DNA of 64,000 nt from JAICWP01 sp035278025 (GTDB lineage Bacteria; Acidobacteriota; Terriglobia; Terriglobales; Acidobacteriaceae), in contig DATEJK010000100.1 in the NCBI GenBank assembly GCA_035278025.1, positions 77,237-141,236 of the forward strand. The letters are read 5' to 3'. The notes under the pieces are model-generated. The model was not told the DNA's origin. It ran no database searches and was given only the letters and a program-made list of their open reading frames with translations. Each line of letters opens with the position of its first letter. Position 1 is the first letter of the stretch. Positions 18,031 to 27,291 of this stretch are shown here, piece after piece. Made by a program: the position numbers and the translations under genes.

Positions 18031-19471
18031 TCACAGCTCCCCGGGTGCGCTGGTGCATGGTCCACAGCAGCGGAAATGCGAGCAGCAGGTACAGAGTAGG
18101 AGGCAACAGCGCGGCTGCGTCGGAACCCGTGGCATAACCCTTGGCTGCATTGACTGTGACCAGAACCAGGGCGACGAGTATCCATGGAGCCACTATGCTG
18201 CCAAAGCTTCTTAGCTTTAACAAGGCTGACATTGGGGCCACCACCGCAAACATGGCCAGCAGGTAGAGAAAATTGGCCAAGCTCGATATGTAAGCGACAT
18301 CCGTCAATTGCGGGTCGCCCAGGGCGAGCAGCAACATCAGCTTGGTGAAGAGTACCGCTCCCTGCAGCAGCAGACACCGCGTCACTCTTCCCATGACGAT
18401 TAATCTCACGCTGATCAACTGTCCGAGCACCAGGGGCGCCAGGCCGAGGCAAACAATGCGGGCGGCAGCAATGCCCGGGGCGTAGCGCGGCAGAATTACC
18501 GGCACCACCGCCGGCAACAGTAAGAATCCCAATCCCAGGAGGGCCGCCAGCGCATAGGAGAGGGTCCGGGCTGTACTTAACAACAGCCGCGTGATTTCGT
18601 CGGCAGAGTGACCGGTCGCGGCCACCGCGCTGGCGGCAGGAAACAGCACCTGCAACACGGCGTCGGCCGTGTTGTAAACCAGGCTGGAGACCAGCAGGCT
18701 AACCCCAAACAGCCCCAGTGCCAGCATTCCCATCCGCCAACCGATAAAGGCGCGGTCCAGCGTGGTGAGGAACACGAACATCATCGTCCACAGCAACAAC
18801 TGGAGCGCTTTTCCCAGGTCCCTCCAACAGGGCCCCGCCAGAAGATAGGCTAAGCGGATTTTCTGCCGGAAAATGAAGTACAGAGCTGCACAAGAGCCCG
18901 CCAATGCATAGGCCAGCAGGACGCCAGTGAGGTGCTTCCACCAACCCAGGCCCGCAACCAGCGCCAGAGTGCAGCATGCATACAGGGTCAGGTAGAGGCT
19001 CAATGCCGAGAAACGCCGGTAAGCTCGCAGCCAGTAATTCACAAAAACGAATAGCTCTTGGGACAGCACCAGCAGTGCCAGCAGCATAATCTGCACTGCG
19101 GTCACCCCGGATGGCCGCCAAAAGAGTCCTGCCAGCCCTATTAACGCAGCGGCAAACACACAGTTGGTCATGGAAAGGGAAAAGGCGAAATTTGTAACCT
19201 GCTCCGCTGCTTCACCGTCCTTAGCAGCCAGCAAGAATGGCACCTCTTTCTGCATCAGATTGATGCTTCCCAGGTGCAGTTGAGCGCAGTAAAAGAGCAC
19301 GACTGCAAACAGGCTCCACATCCCATACTCGCTGGGAACAAGGAAGCGGGCTACAACAAAACCCGTGATTGCTTGCATCACCTGTGCCGCACCGAAGGAA
19401 GGAACGAGACGTGCTGCGTGGACCCAGTGGCTGCCGGCGAGGTCCTCCGAGTTTTCTACGGCAACCTGCAT
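18023..19471 (-). CDS. Wzx-like polysaccharide flippase
   Basis: A 482-residue polytopic membrane protein with about 12 predicted helices, almost free of charge between short polar loops. The N-terminal segment (GAAQVMQAITGFVVARFLVP, then EYGMWSLF) matches the PST/Wzx group of the MOP flippase superfamily, which moves undecaprenyl-linked oligosaccharides across the inner membrane. It is the first gene of the leftward run that continues with the methyltransferase and the HprK-like kinase. It is divergent from the GT2-methyltransferase fusion, with about 80 bases between them that should hold both promoters. Confidence 0.88.
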   Translation of the reverse strand: MQVAVENSEDLAGSHWVHAARLVPSFGAAQVMQAITGFVVARFLVPSEYGMWSLFAVVLFYCAQLHLGSINLMQKEVPFLLAAKDGEAAEQVTNFAFSLSMTNCVFAAALIGLAGLFWRPSGVTAVQIMLLALLVLSQELFVFVNYWLRAYRRFSALSLYLTLYACCTLALVAGLGWWKHLTGVLLAYALAGSCAALYFIFRQKIRLAYLLAGPCWRDLGKALQLLLWTMMFVFLTTLDRAFIGWRMGMLALGLFGVSLLVSSLVYNTADAVLQVLFPAASAVAATGHSADEITRLLLSTARTLSYALAALLGLGFLLLPAVVPVILPRYAPGIAAARIVCLGLAPLVLGQLISVRLIVMGRVTRCLLLQGAVLFTKLMLLLALGDPQLTDVAYISSLANFLYLLAMFAVVAPMSALLKLRSFGSIVAPWILVALVLVTVNAAKGYATGSDAAALLPPTLYLLLAFPLLWTMHQRTRGAVNA

Positions 19472-19552
19472 TGTGGGTGATGGGATGGCTGGGCAAAACC
19501 TGAGCGATTCGGGACGGGTTCACCCTAGCCGCACTGACTGCTAGACCAGCAC

Positions 19553-21370
19553 ATGGATACAGTAAATTCGCCGATGGAGACTGCAGGCATAACCAAGTCG
19601 GCGCATCCGCATGCTTTGTGGCCCCGTGTTGGCGTTGTGGTGCTTAACTGGAATGGCCGCGAGGTCCTGGGGGAGTGTCTGCGTTCGCTTGTTGACTCCA
19701 GCTATCCCGCTCTGGATATCGTCGTTGTGGATAACGGATCATCCGATGGGTCCGCCGAATTTGTAGCGACTGAGTTTCCGAACGTTGACCTGATCCGCAA
19801 TGCCGGGAACGCCGGATTTTGCGCCGGCAATAACCAGGGTGTGCGCAAGCTCCTGCAACGGAAATGTGATTATTTCCTAATCCTCAACAATGACACGGTT
19901 GTGAATGAGGAGTGCGTCGGACGGCTGGTGGCGCGAGCCGAATCCGCAAAGGACATTGCCGCGGTTTCCCCGAAGATTCTTTTCTGGCAACCTGGCGATC
20001 GCATCTGGTTCGCGGGCGGCACTTTCAATTTCTGGACGGGCCGCAACGGTCACATCGGCTATCGCAAGCTCGACCTGGCACGGTGGAATAGGCCAAAGGC
20101 AATAGACTTTATTTGTGCTTGCGCCATGCTGGTTTCCCAACGGGCCTGGCAGGAAATAGGCGGCTTCGATGAGCTGTTTTTTCGTTCCGCTGAAGATCTG
20201 GATTGGTCTTTGCGCACCCGTCGGGCCGGGTACCGCCTGCTTTATGAACCGGAGGCTGTGGTCTGGCACCGCGAGTCTTTCGACATACTGCACAACGACG
20301 GTCCAGCCCGCCAGATGTACTTCTATACGCGCAACCAGCTAGCCGTGATGTGGAAGCACGGCAAAGTGCGGCACTGGTTAACCTTCCTGCCATATTTCGG
20401 GTTGCGCTGCCTGCAACGAATGCTGTGGGCTAAAGGCGATTCGCAAATGCTGCGCCAGATCTCCCGCGCATGGAAGGATTTTCTGGCGCTAGTGCCTAGA
20501 CTGCAACGCTGGCCGCGGCATGCGCATCCGGTTTCCAACATTGGCGCTCCCTGTGAGCAATGGCAACGTGCATGGAGGGAGCGTAACCTGCCGCGAGAAG
20601 TTGAACTGTGCCGCCATCGCGAGTTGCGGCAGCACCTGGCCAATGAATTGGCAGCCATTTCCAATCCTGTGATCGTGGAGGCGGGATGCGGGAACGGCGC
20701 CTGGGTCGCTCACCTTCAGCAATCTCGAAACCGCGTACTTGGAGTGGACAACTATGTCCCGGCCCTGCAGGAGTTGAAGCGGCACTTCCCGCAAGCCATG
20801 GCGGTTGCCGCCGACGTGCGCCGCATGCCCTTTCCCGACAACTTCGCCGATGCCTGTATCTCGTTAGGCGTGGTGGAACACTTTCCCGCCGGTCCGCAGC
20901 AGGTCTTGAGTGAGATGCAGCGCATTCTGCGGCCGGGAGGACTTCTGTTTCTGACCGTGCCCTACTACAACTGGCTGCGGCGCCTGTTCATACATCCGCT
21001 GCGAGCCGGTTACATGGCCCTGCAAAGGCGGGTGCGCCGCCGGCCGCTGCGCTTTGTGGAGTACCGTTTCACGCGACACGGCATAACCCGCGCTGTTACG
21101 GAAGAGGGATTGCAGGTATTGGCGGTGGCAACCGATGAATATGATGCGCGTGAGCCAAATCTGGGCTTGGGCCTCTACGTAGATTTACCGGCATTCCGCG
21201 GAAATTATCCGGGAGAACTAAACCGGCTTGGCCGCCTGGTGCGAACACTCGGAAATGGCATTAATCCATGGTGGATGAGCGGCGGAATCCTGGTGGTGGC
21301 ACAAAAGAGGACAGCCAACACTAATGCCAAATCCGCCCGCGAGCTATTGTCCGCCGGCCTGGTGAAATGA
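19553..21370 (+). CDS. GT2 glycosyltransferase fused to class I methyltransferase
   Basis: A 605-residue bifunctional protein. The N-terminal GT2 domain (about 22-300) shows VVVLNWNGRE, VVDNGSSDGS, FLILNNDTVV (DxD-like site) and EDLDWSLRTRRAGYRLL, as in rhamnosyltransferase-like enzymes. The C-terminal methyltransferase (about 365-540) shows VEAGCGNGAWV, GVDNY, AADVRRMPFP, GVVEHFP and ILRPGGLL. The fusion suggests a sugar is added and then methylated on the same product. The last four bases overlap the start of the GT4 gene. The gene is divergent from the flippase. Confidence 0.88.
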   Translation: MDTVNSPMETAGITKSAHPHALWPRVGVVVLNWNGREVLGECLRSLVDSSYPALDIVVVDNGSSDGSAEFVATEFPNVDLIRNAGNAGFCAGNNQGVRKLLQRKCDYFLILNNDTVVNEECVGRLVARAESAKDIAAVSPKILFWQPGDRIWFAGGTFNFWTGRNGHIGYRKLDLARWNRPKAIDFICACAMLVSQRAWQEIGGFDELFFRSAEDLDWSLRTRRAGYRLLYEPEAVVWHRESFDILHNDGPARQMYFYTRNQLAVMWKHGKVRHWLTFLPYFGLRCLQRMLWAKGDSQMLRQISRAWKDFLALVPRLQRWPRHAHPVSNIGAPCEQWQRAWRERNLPREVELCRHRELRQHLANELAAISNPVIVEAGCGNGAWVAHLQQSRNRVLGVDNYVPALQELKRHFPQAMAVAADVRRMPFPDNFADACISLGVVEHFPAGPQQVLSEMQRILRPGGLLFLTVPYYNWLRRLFIHPLRAGYMALQRRVRRRPLRFVEYRFTRHGITRAVTEEGLQVLAVATDEYDAREPNLGLGLYVDLPAFRGNYPGELNRLGRLVRTLGNGINPWWMSGGILVVAQKRTANTNAKSARELLSAGLVK

Positions 21371-22635
21371 ATATTCTGTTCTTATCGGCGCACTTGCCCT
21401 CGCCTCACGCCCGGCAAGCCGGACAAAAAATCAGCTACTATCTCTGCCAGTTTCTTGCCCAGCGCCACTCCGTGCAACTGCTGGCCCTTTGCCCGGACAG
21501 CGAACCTGAAAATTGCGGCGCTGATTGTGCCCAGACGTTCGCCTCCCGTACCGTCATCCCCGTCACCGCAGCCTCGCGCCTGCTCGGCATTGTTCGATCG
21601 CCCTTTTTGCCCCTGTGTGTCTCGGTCAGGAAGCATACCCGCTTCCGACGCGTGCTTGCTTCCGCAATGCGGAACAAAGCCTTCGATGTGATTATTTTTG
21701 ACCATATGGCCATGTGGCAGTATGCGGGTCATGTGCCCTCGACCGCTATTCGGACCGGCATCGCTCACGATGTGCTTTCGCAGCTCTGGGCCAGGAAGGC
21801 GGACAGTAATGGCGGCCTGGCAGCGCGGCTGGAAACGCGACGGCTACGCAATTGGGAGCGGGCCGCCATCGGCGACCTGGACCTGATATGCGCACTCAGC
21901 GCCAAGGATTCTCAGCTCATAGCGGAGTTGGGGGATGGCCTGCCACGCTGCGTTCTGCAGCCGTGGTTCTCGCGAGCGCCTGACTCGGATCTCCCTGCTG
22001 CGCCCGGGGCGGAGCCAGCCCTGATCTTTACCGGCGCATTTGACCGCTGCGAGAATATTGACGCGGTGAAGTTTACGGTTGCTGAGATTCTCCCGCAGGT
22101 CACCCGAGCGGTGCCACAATCCACATTTTATTTAGCAGGCGCCAGCGGTGAAACACTGCCACGGCAAGTGGCGCGACATCCCGCGGTTCGAGTTGCGGGA
22201 TTTGTGCCCGACTTGCTGCCCTTCCTTTTGCGCATGCAAATCGCCCTGCTTCCCCTGCGCTTGGGAGCGGGCATCAAAACTAAAGTGTTGGAATGCATGG
22301 CGGCGGGCTTACCGGTGATCACGACACCGGTTGGAGCCGAAGGCATACCGGGGCAGGATGGTGTCCATTTTCTGATTGGCCGGACAGCTGAGGAACTCGC
22401 CGGGCACGCTATTCTTCTGCTCCGCAACCAACCTTTGCGCCATCGCATAGGCGAAAGCGCCAGGCAGTTTATCCGGATTAATTATGATTTTGAAAGATCC
22501 GCCCGGGAATTCGAGCGCATGTTGATGCAGCGCGTTAGCCAGCGGCAATTGGAAACGATGCGAATGAACGCTCCTGCGACGAAGAGCGAGTCTGGTATTG
22601 GCGCTTCGCGCGCCAGGCAGATACCCCGCGGTTGA
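21367..22635 (+). CDS. GT4-family glycosyltransferase
   Basis: A 422-residue group 1 glycosyltransferase. It opens with MNILFLSAHLPSPHARQAGQ (Rossmann start and acceptor side). The C-terminal donor half has LIFTGAFDRCENIDAVKF, RVAGFVPDLLPFL and the family's GAGIKTKVLECMAAGLPVI with its E-x-x-x-G-x-P-like signature. The ATGA start overlaps the stop of the GT2-methyltransferase. Its last 100 bases overlap the end of the convergent O-antigen ligase gene, so one of the two C-termini may be extended. Donor and acceptor unknown. Confidence 0.88.
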   Translation: MNILFLSAHLPSPHARQAGQKISYYLCQFLAQRHSVQLLALCPDSEPENCGADCAQTFASRTVIPVTAASRLLGIVRSPFLPLCVSVRKHTRFRRVLASAMRNKAFDVIIFDHMAMWQYAGHVPSTAIRTGIAHDVLSQLWARKADSNGGLAARLETRRLRNWERAAIGDLDLICALSAKDSQLIAELGDGLPRCVLQPWFSRAPDSDLPAAPGAEPALIFTGAFDRCENIDAVKFTVAEILPQVTRAVPQSTFYLAGASGETLPRQVARHPAVRVAGFVPDLLPFLLRMQIALLPLRLGAGIKTKVLECMAAGLPVITTPVGAEGIPGQDGVHFLIGRTAEELAGHAILLLRNQPLRHRIGESARQFIRINYDFERSAREFERMLMQRVSQRQLETMRMNAPATKSESGIGASRARQIPRG

Positions 22636-23923
22636 GAAACGCTGTTGGATGCTGCGCGATTGCCAGGGAAATTCCGCGCATTAACCAGAAAAGCGCCAAG
22701 AGTTGCCATACCGCAAGCGAATTCTCAGCCAAGCTCTCCAACAGGATGGCGCCAGAGGCACAGAACAGGGCGGCACGCAGGGGCTGCAATTCGGGAATCG
22801 ATGCCAGCCTCGGGCGGAAATCCGTGCGTAGGGCAGCGCCCACAAGGACCAGAAATGCCGCCAGGCCGAACACTCCCAGTTCGGTCAGATTCTGTACCAC
22901 GGAATTGTGAATTGAAAACTGAGCCATGGGATCGGCGAGGGCGCGATCCGGGTAGTTTCGCATGCCTATGCCAAACCAAGGGCTCGTACAGAACAGGGAC
23001 AAAGCTTCGTGGTCGGTAATCCAGCGCATATGGACTGTAGCCAGGTTTCGCGAGCTTCTCAGTTCAAGCCTGTCCATCAGGGCCATGCTCTCGGGCAACG
23101 ATGCCGTGGACCCCACATCTGGCGGGGCAAAGCGAAAATGAAACAAGGACAGCGAGATCACCACTGCTGCGGCACACACCAGTGCAGTCCATGCACGCCG
23201 CCGGCCTTCGACTAAGGCTATAAAAAGTGCAGAGGCCAGGAAAAAGGCCAGAATCGGTGTCCGTGTGCTGGTGAGCGCGATCCCTGCCGCCAGCATCAGG
23301 TACCACATTAGCGCTATGCCGAGCTTGGGGGCCGTATCCGCGCGAACATAGCGTAGCAGGGCAAACGGCGCTGCCACGTTGAGCACCGAACCGAGGTAGC
23401 TGGGGTGTACCCAATTTCCCGCCAGGCGCCCGCGCCAGCCCCAGCCCACGATCCACCACAAGTCTTCCCTGCGGTACAGGACTGTTAGCGCTCCACGTAT
23501 GGACGGGAAAGCGACCGCCTGCAGGATTGCAAACAGGACGGTAGATATGGCGAGCGCAACCAGCACGTTCAGGCAAAGCTCGAGTTGACGGCGGTTACGT
23601 AGAAAAAAATGGGGGAATAAAAGGAAACAGAAGCCCAGCGAAACTTCTATCAGTCCGCGAGTCCAGTGCAAATGCGAAACACTGTGCCACCCTGACAGGC
23701 AAACCGCCAGGAGGTACCAGGCTACTGGAAACACAAGAGGAAATCTCCGCAAGCGGCGAAAATGTACAGCCGCGAAGCCCGCGAACAGGAGCATGCTCCC
23801 GCCCACAAGGATCAATGACGGCGGAACCACTGTACTTCCGCCAACGCTGAACTCGCCGAACAGTCCCAGGTAGATGGCCGGCAGCACGATGAAGCAAAAC
23901 AACTTCCAGGCATGACGGTGCAT
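22535..23923 (-). CDS. O-antigen ligase/polymerase-like membrane protein
   Basis: A polytopic membrane protein (about 462 residues from the ATG at 23923; a longer frame reaches 24121). Many hydrophobic helices and a large periplasmic loop (about 260-360) with SPWFGIGMRNYPDRAL and FSIHNSVVQNLTELG fit the Wzy_C/WaaL family. The H-x-x-x-x-x-L-x-E-x-G segment is the family hallmark. Such enzymes polymerise or ligate undecaprenyl-linked oligosaccharides in the periplasm. The gene is head-to-head with a second family member at 24092, giving two different ligase/polymerase candidates in one locus. Its 3' end overlaps the GT4 gene on the other strand. The start is uncertain. Confidence 0.82.
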   Translation of the reverse strand: MHRHAWKLFCFIVLPAIYLGLFGEFSVGGSTVVPPSLILVGGSMLLFAGFAAVHFRRLRRFPLVFPVAWYLLAVCLSGWHSVSHLHWTRGLIEVSLGFCFLLFPHFFLRNRRQLELCLNVLVALAISTVLFAILQAVAFPSIRGALTVLYRREDLWWIVGWGWRGRLAGNWVHPSYLGSVLNVAAPFALLRYVRADTAPKLGIALMWYLMLAAGIALTSTRTPILAFFLASALFIALVEGRRRAWTALVCAAAVVISLSLFHFRFAPPDVGSTASLPESMALMDRLELRSSRNLATVHMRWITDHEALSLFCTSPWFGIGMRNYPDRALADPMAQFSIHNSVVQNLTELGVFGLAAFLVLVGAALRTDFRPRLASIPELQPLRAALFCASGAILLESLAENSLAVWQLLALFWLMRGISLAIAQHPTAFLNRGVSAWRAKRQYQTRSSSQERSFASFPIAAG

Positions 23924-24091
23924 GGTTTTTGATACGCCCGAAATGAGGCTCGCAGATGCGGTCATTGCCACAAGCGGAAAAAGTAACCAGTGGACAGTCC
24001 CAGAGGTCTGTTTCCACTGCTGTAGGAAGGACACCAGGCTTACGCGAAGGCTACACAAAATTTGTGCGTGGCCGAAGTACCTATTCGGGCC

Positions 24092-25654
24092 ATGGCAGGA
24101 GGCGTCTCGACTGCCCGCCACGGAGTGGTTGTGTTAAGTACTGTTGCCTCTAAAGAGCATTCTGGTACGATCGCGGAACTCGACCACCAAGGGCACCGGT
24201 TTCAGGCGCGGCAAATTTGGGCGGAACAGCTGCGCTGGGCGCTTTTCTTACTTTTGCTGTTGTCAGTAGCAGCGGCTCCTTTTGCGCCCCATTTCGTCCA
24301 GCTTGTTTCGCGAGTTGCTTTGGGATGCTGGATTGCCCGTCTACTCTTGATCAGGCAGGGAGTAAAAGGCAAGCCTCTGTTCCTTCCCTTTCTCACTTTC
24401 TTGGGTATTGCAGGGTTGTCGGCGTTGTCTTCTTATGATCCCCTGCTCAGTTGGACCCGCATGGGGTGGTTCGGTATGGGGGTACTGATCCTGATTGTGC
24501 CCGATGTAGTCCAAAGCAGGCGAAATTTGAAACTGCTGATCCTCGTTCTTCTGGTTTCCAGTTCAATCAGCGGTATACGCACGGCCTGGCAATACACCGT
24601 GGGCATCGGCACCAAACTGGTCAATGTGCGGCGAGACTGTCCTCTAGCCGGCGATGGACTGTGGTCCGGCGACATGATCCAGAAGATCAATGGGCATCGC
24701 ACCCGCACACCGAGCCAGTGGCGTCGCGCGCTGCAAATCACCCGGCGAGATCAGAAGCTTATGCTCCAGGTCGCGCGCAGCTACCCTCTGCAACATTTTG
24801 AGGTCGTAATTGAACGCGCCCACATGGACGGCTGGTTGGCTGATCCGACGGCTTCGGTTGCGCGCGCCACTCCCTTGCGCGCCCAGGGCGGCTTCTACAA
24901 CTCGATTCCCTACGCCGGTCTGCTCATGGTGCTTGGCGCTTTGTCCTGGGGGCTGTTCCTCACCGCGCCTACTCTGCCAAGCCGGGTGGCGCTCGGCAGC
25001 CTGACCGTTCTATTGGCGACCAGCTTGTGGTTAACCGTGACGCGCGCCTATATAGTCGCCTTGCTCATATCGGTTCTTCTCATGCTTTCGCAAAGCGCGG
25101 GGCAGAAGCTGCGCAGGATCTCGCTTCTAGCCATCATGCTGGCTGTTGCCGGTACGCTGGCCTGGACGCGCCAGGCCCGCGATCTGCCGGACTGGTACGG
25201 CGAACAAAATCAGGCCCGCATCATGATGTGGGAAGACAGTCCGCGCCTGATCCTCAGGCATCCTGTGCTCGGAATTGGCTGGGACAGCGTTTTCTCACAC
25301 GGCCTGCAATGGAACCTGCAAGCATACAAGGCCTATCCCGACAAACTGAGCCACTTTCATTCCACGCCCATCCAGATCGCGGTTGATTGCGGCATTGTCG
25401 GCTTGGCGGCCTGGGCCTGGCTGCTTGTTTCCTGCGGGCGCCTGCTGGTGCGTAACCTGGAGCTTTCCCGCAAACAGGACTGGTTCTCGCGGGGGTTGGC
25501 CTTGGGGTTGTTGGGAAGCGCCGCAGGTTTTGTGATCGCGTCCCTGGTGCACTACACACTGGGCGATGGGGAAGTCATGGGAACGCTGTGGTTTTTGATG
25601 GGATGCGCCGTGGCTCTGCATGCCCAGCTACAAGGTGCCGTTGCACCCGACTGA
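24092..25654 (+). CDS. O-antigen ligase-like membrane protein with PDZ-like insert
   Basis: A 520-residue polytopic membrane protein of the Wzy_C/WaaL type. The C-terminal part has LRHPVLGIGWDSVFSHG and SHFHSTPIQIAVDCGIVGL (H plus C-G-I-V-G-L, the family signature). Between an early helix pair and the later helices lies a soluble insert at about 175-245 (LAGDGLWSGDMIQKINGHRT, then SQWRRAL). It has the A-G-L-x-x-G-D-x-I-x-x-I-N-G pattern of a PDZ domain and would sit in the periplasm. PDZ domains bind protein C-termini, so the insert may recruit a partner. The start is uncertain: a GTG near 24122 is an alternative and would avoid overlap with the longest form of the divergent gene. It ends 3 bases from the convergent sugar transferase. 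Confidence 0.82.
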   Translation: MAGGVSTARHGVVVLSTVASKEHSGTIAELDHQGHRFQARQIWAEQLRWALFLLLLLSVAAAPFAPHFVQLVSRVALGCWIARLLLIRQGVKGKPLFLPFLTFLGIAGLSALSSYDPLLSWTRMGWFGMGVLILIVPDVVQSRRNLKLLILVLLVSSSISGIRTAWQYTVGIGTKLVNVRRDCPLAGDGLWSGDMIQKINGHRTRTPSQWRRALQITRRDQKLMLQVARSYPLQHFEVVIERAHMDGWLADPTASVARATPLRAQGGFYNSIPYAGLLMVLGALSWGLFLTAPTLPSRVALGSLTVLLATSLWLTVTRAYIVALLISVLLMLSQSAGQKLRRISLLAIMLAVAGTLAWTRQARDLPDWYGEQNQARIMMWEDSPRLILRHPVLGIGWDSVFSHGLQWNLQAYKAYPDKLSHFHSTPIQIAVDCGIVGLAAWAWLLVSCGRLLVRNLELSRKQDWFSRGLALGLLGSAAGFVIASLVHYTLGDGEVMGTLWFLMGCAVALHAQLQGAVAPD

Positions 25655-25657
25655 TGT

Positions 25658-26290
25658 TCAATACGCGTTCTTCTGCGAAAACAGCTGGCGGATAGTCAGC
25701 ACGATAATTCGGAGATCGAAGGCGAAAGTCCAGTTTTTCAGATAGTAGAGATCGTGCTCGACTCGCTCAACGATGGAGGTATCGCCCCGCCAACCGTTGA
25801 CTTGCGCCCACCCCGTAATCCCAACCTTCAGATAATGGCGCGTGCTGTATAAAGACACGGTCTGCATAAACTGCTCAACAAAATACGGCCTCTCCGGCCT
25901 GGGGCCGACCACGCTCATTTCGCCCCTAAGAACATTGAAGAATTGGGGTAGTTCATCCAGGCTGGCAGCGCGCAACCAGCAACCAATCCTGGTACGCCGG
26001 GGATCATCGCGCTTCGTCCACAAAAAATCGCTTTTTTCAGGGGCCGCCGGGCTCATAGTTCGGAACTTGTACATGCTGAAGGTTCTGCCATTTAGGCCAA
26101 CCCGCTCCTGAACAAAAAGGACCGGGCCGCGGGAAGTCAGCTTGATGGCAAGCGCGATCAGCAGCATCAGGGGGGCGGTCAAAATGATAGCCAAAGCGGC
26201 AAAGCAGAGGTCGAAGGCCCGCTTGCCGACCACATAGGTAAGCGACTCGACAGGAAGGCGTTGTTCGAGCCCGCTTGTCCCGGCGCTCAC
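25658..26290 (-). CDS. undecaprenyl-phosphate sugar-phosphate transferase (short form)
   Basis: A 210-residue initiating enzyme that transfers a sugar-1-phosphate to the lipid carrier at the inner membrane. It has the single re-entrant membrane helix (FDLCFAALAIILTAPLMLL) followed by GPVLFVQERVGLNGRTFSMY, KFRTM, DELPQFFNVLRGEMSVVGPR and ITGWAQVNG. All core motifs of the bacterial sugar transferase family are intact. The extra N-terminal four-helix domain of WbaP/WcaJ is absent, so it is PglC-like in size. GTG at 26290 overlaps the stop of the epimerase (GTGA). It is the last gene of the GT2, RmlC, epimerase, transferase run. Confidence 0.9.
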   Translation of the reverse strand: MSAGTSGLEQRLPVESLTYVVGKRAFDLCFAALAIILTAPLMLLIALAIKLTSRGPVLFVQERVGLNGRTFSMYKFRTMSPAAPEKSDFLWTKRDDPRRTRIGCWLRAASLDELPQFFNVLRGEMSVVGPRPERPYFVEQFMQTVSLYSTRHYLKVGITGWAQVNGWRGDTSIVERVEHDLYYLKNWTFAFDLRIIVLTIRQLFSQKNAY

Positions 26291-27291
26291 GAGACCACGG
26301 CTCCGGTCGCGATCCGACTGGAGCCGCTGGACGCCATTTCCAGCGTCTTGAAGTACTCCAGGTTGTAGTAGGCGGGATTGTCCCAATCCTTGAACGCATC
26401 CAGATGGACAAAGAGGTGCTGCACGATGCTACGGATGTCGTCGCGCGGATGAAAGCTGAGCACGTTGGCCGCCCTTTCGATGCTCACCTTGTAGCTGCGG
26501 AATTCATCCATGTGCTTGATGCATAGGCGAGGGCGAATTCCTACCTGCGCCTCCACCTCGAGCTTTACCAGGTCCGCAATTTCGCCCACTGTATAGTTGG
26601 CGGAAGCGATGTTATAGATGCCATGCACCGCTGGCGCGCCTTCGATGGCGCGAATGTAGGCGTTGACCGCGTCTTCAACGCTCAGCACCGGCCGCCAGAT
26701 GGCCGGATTGTTGACCGTAATCAACTGGTGGCGCACCGCATCCCGGAACATGGTGTTCACGATCAGGTCCAGGCGCATTCTCGGGCTATAGCCGGAGATG
26801 GTCCCCATGCGGAGAGCGATTACTGAGAAATCGCAATCCTGCAGCTGCAGTACTGCCTGTTCCCCCTGCAGCTTGGAGATGCCGTAGGGATAATGAGCCA
26901 CCGCCGGGCTTTGCTCGTCGTACAGCCTGTTCTCCGTGTACCCATATACCGAGCAGGAACTGGCGTACACACAGCGGCGTACCTTGGCCTTTTTGGCTAC
27001 GTATGCAAAATATGCAGGCGCGGCTGCGTTATAAATGAAGTTTTTACCCGGCGAGAACTCCGCCATGGGATCGTTCGAAAGGCCCGCGAGAAAGATGACC
27101 TGCTCATAGCCATGCAAATCGTGTACCGTCAAATCGAATAGATCTTTGCGAAGTACGCCGGCAGCACGCGGCAGGTTGTTCCCAAACCAGAAGAAGTCAA
27201 CCACATCAACTTCGTAACCCCGCTCCAGCAACTTGGGAACGAGGCTGCTGCCCAGGTAACCCGCGCCGCCCGCAATGAGGATCTTCATCAT
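26287..27291 (-). CDS. NAD-dependent nucleotide-sugar epimerase/dehydratase
   Basis: A 334-residue extended short-chain dehydrogenase. The NAD(P)-binding GGAGYLG is at residues 8-14, SSCSVYG gives the catalytic Ser, and YPYGISK gives the Tyr-x-x-x-Lys pair. It would convert a nucleotide-activated sugar (epimerase, dehydratase or reductase; not resolvable by eye). The start overlaps the stop of the RmlC gene by 4 bases (ATGA), and the end overlaps the sugar transferase start, so these genes are coupled and probably supply and load the first sugar. Confidence 0.88.
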   Translation of the reverse strand: MMKILIAGGAGYLGSSLVPKLLERGYEVDVVDFFWFGNNLPRAAGVLRKDLFDLTVHDLHGYEQVIFLAGLSNDPMAEFSPGKNFIYNAAAPAYFAYVAKKAKVRRCVYASSCSVYGYTENRLYDEQSPAVAHYPYGISKLQGEQAVLQLQDCDFSVIALRMGTISGYSPRMRLDLIVNTMFRDAVRHQLITVNNPAIWRPVLSVEDAVNAYIRAIEGAPAVHGIYNIASANYTVGEIADLVKLEVEAQVGIRPRLCIKHMDEFRSYKVSIERAANVLSFHPRDDIRSIVQHLFVHLDAFKDWDNPAYYNLEYFKTLEMASSGSSRIATGAVVS

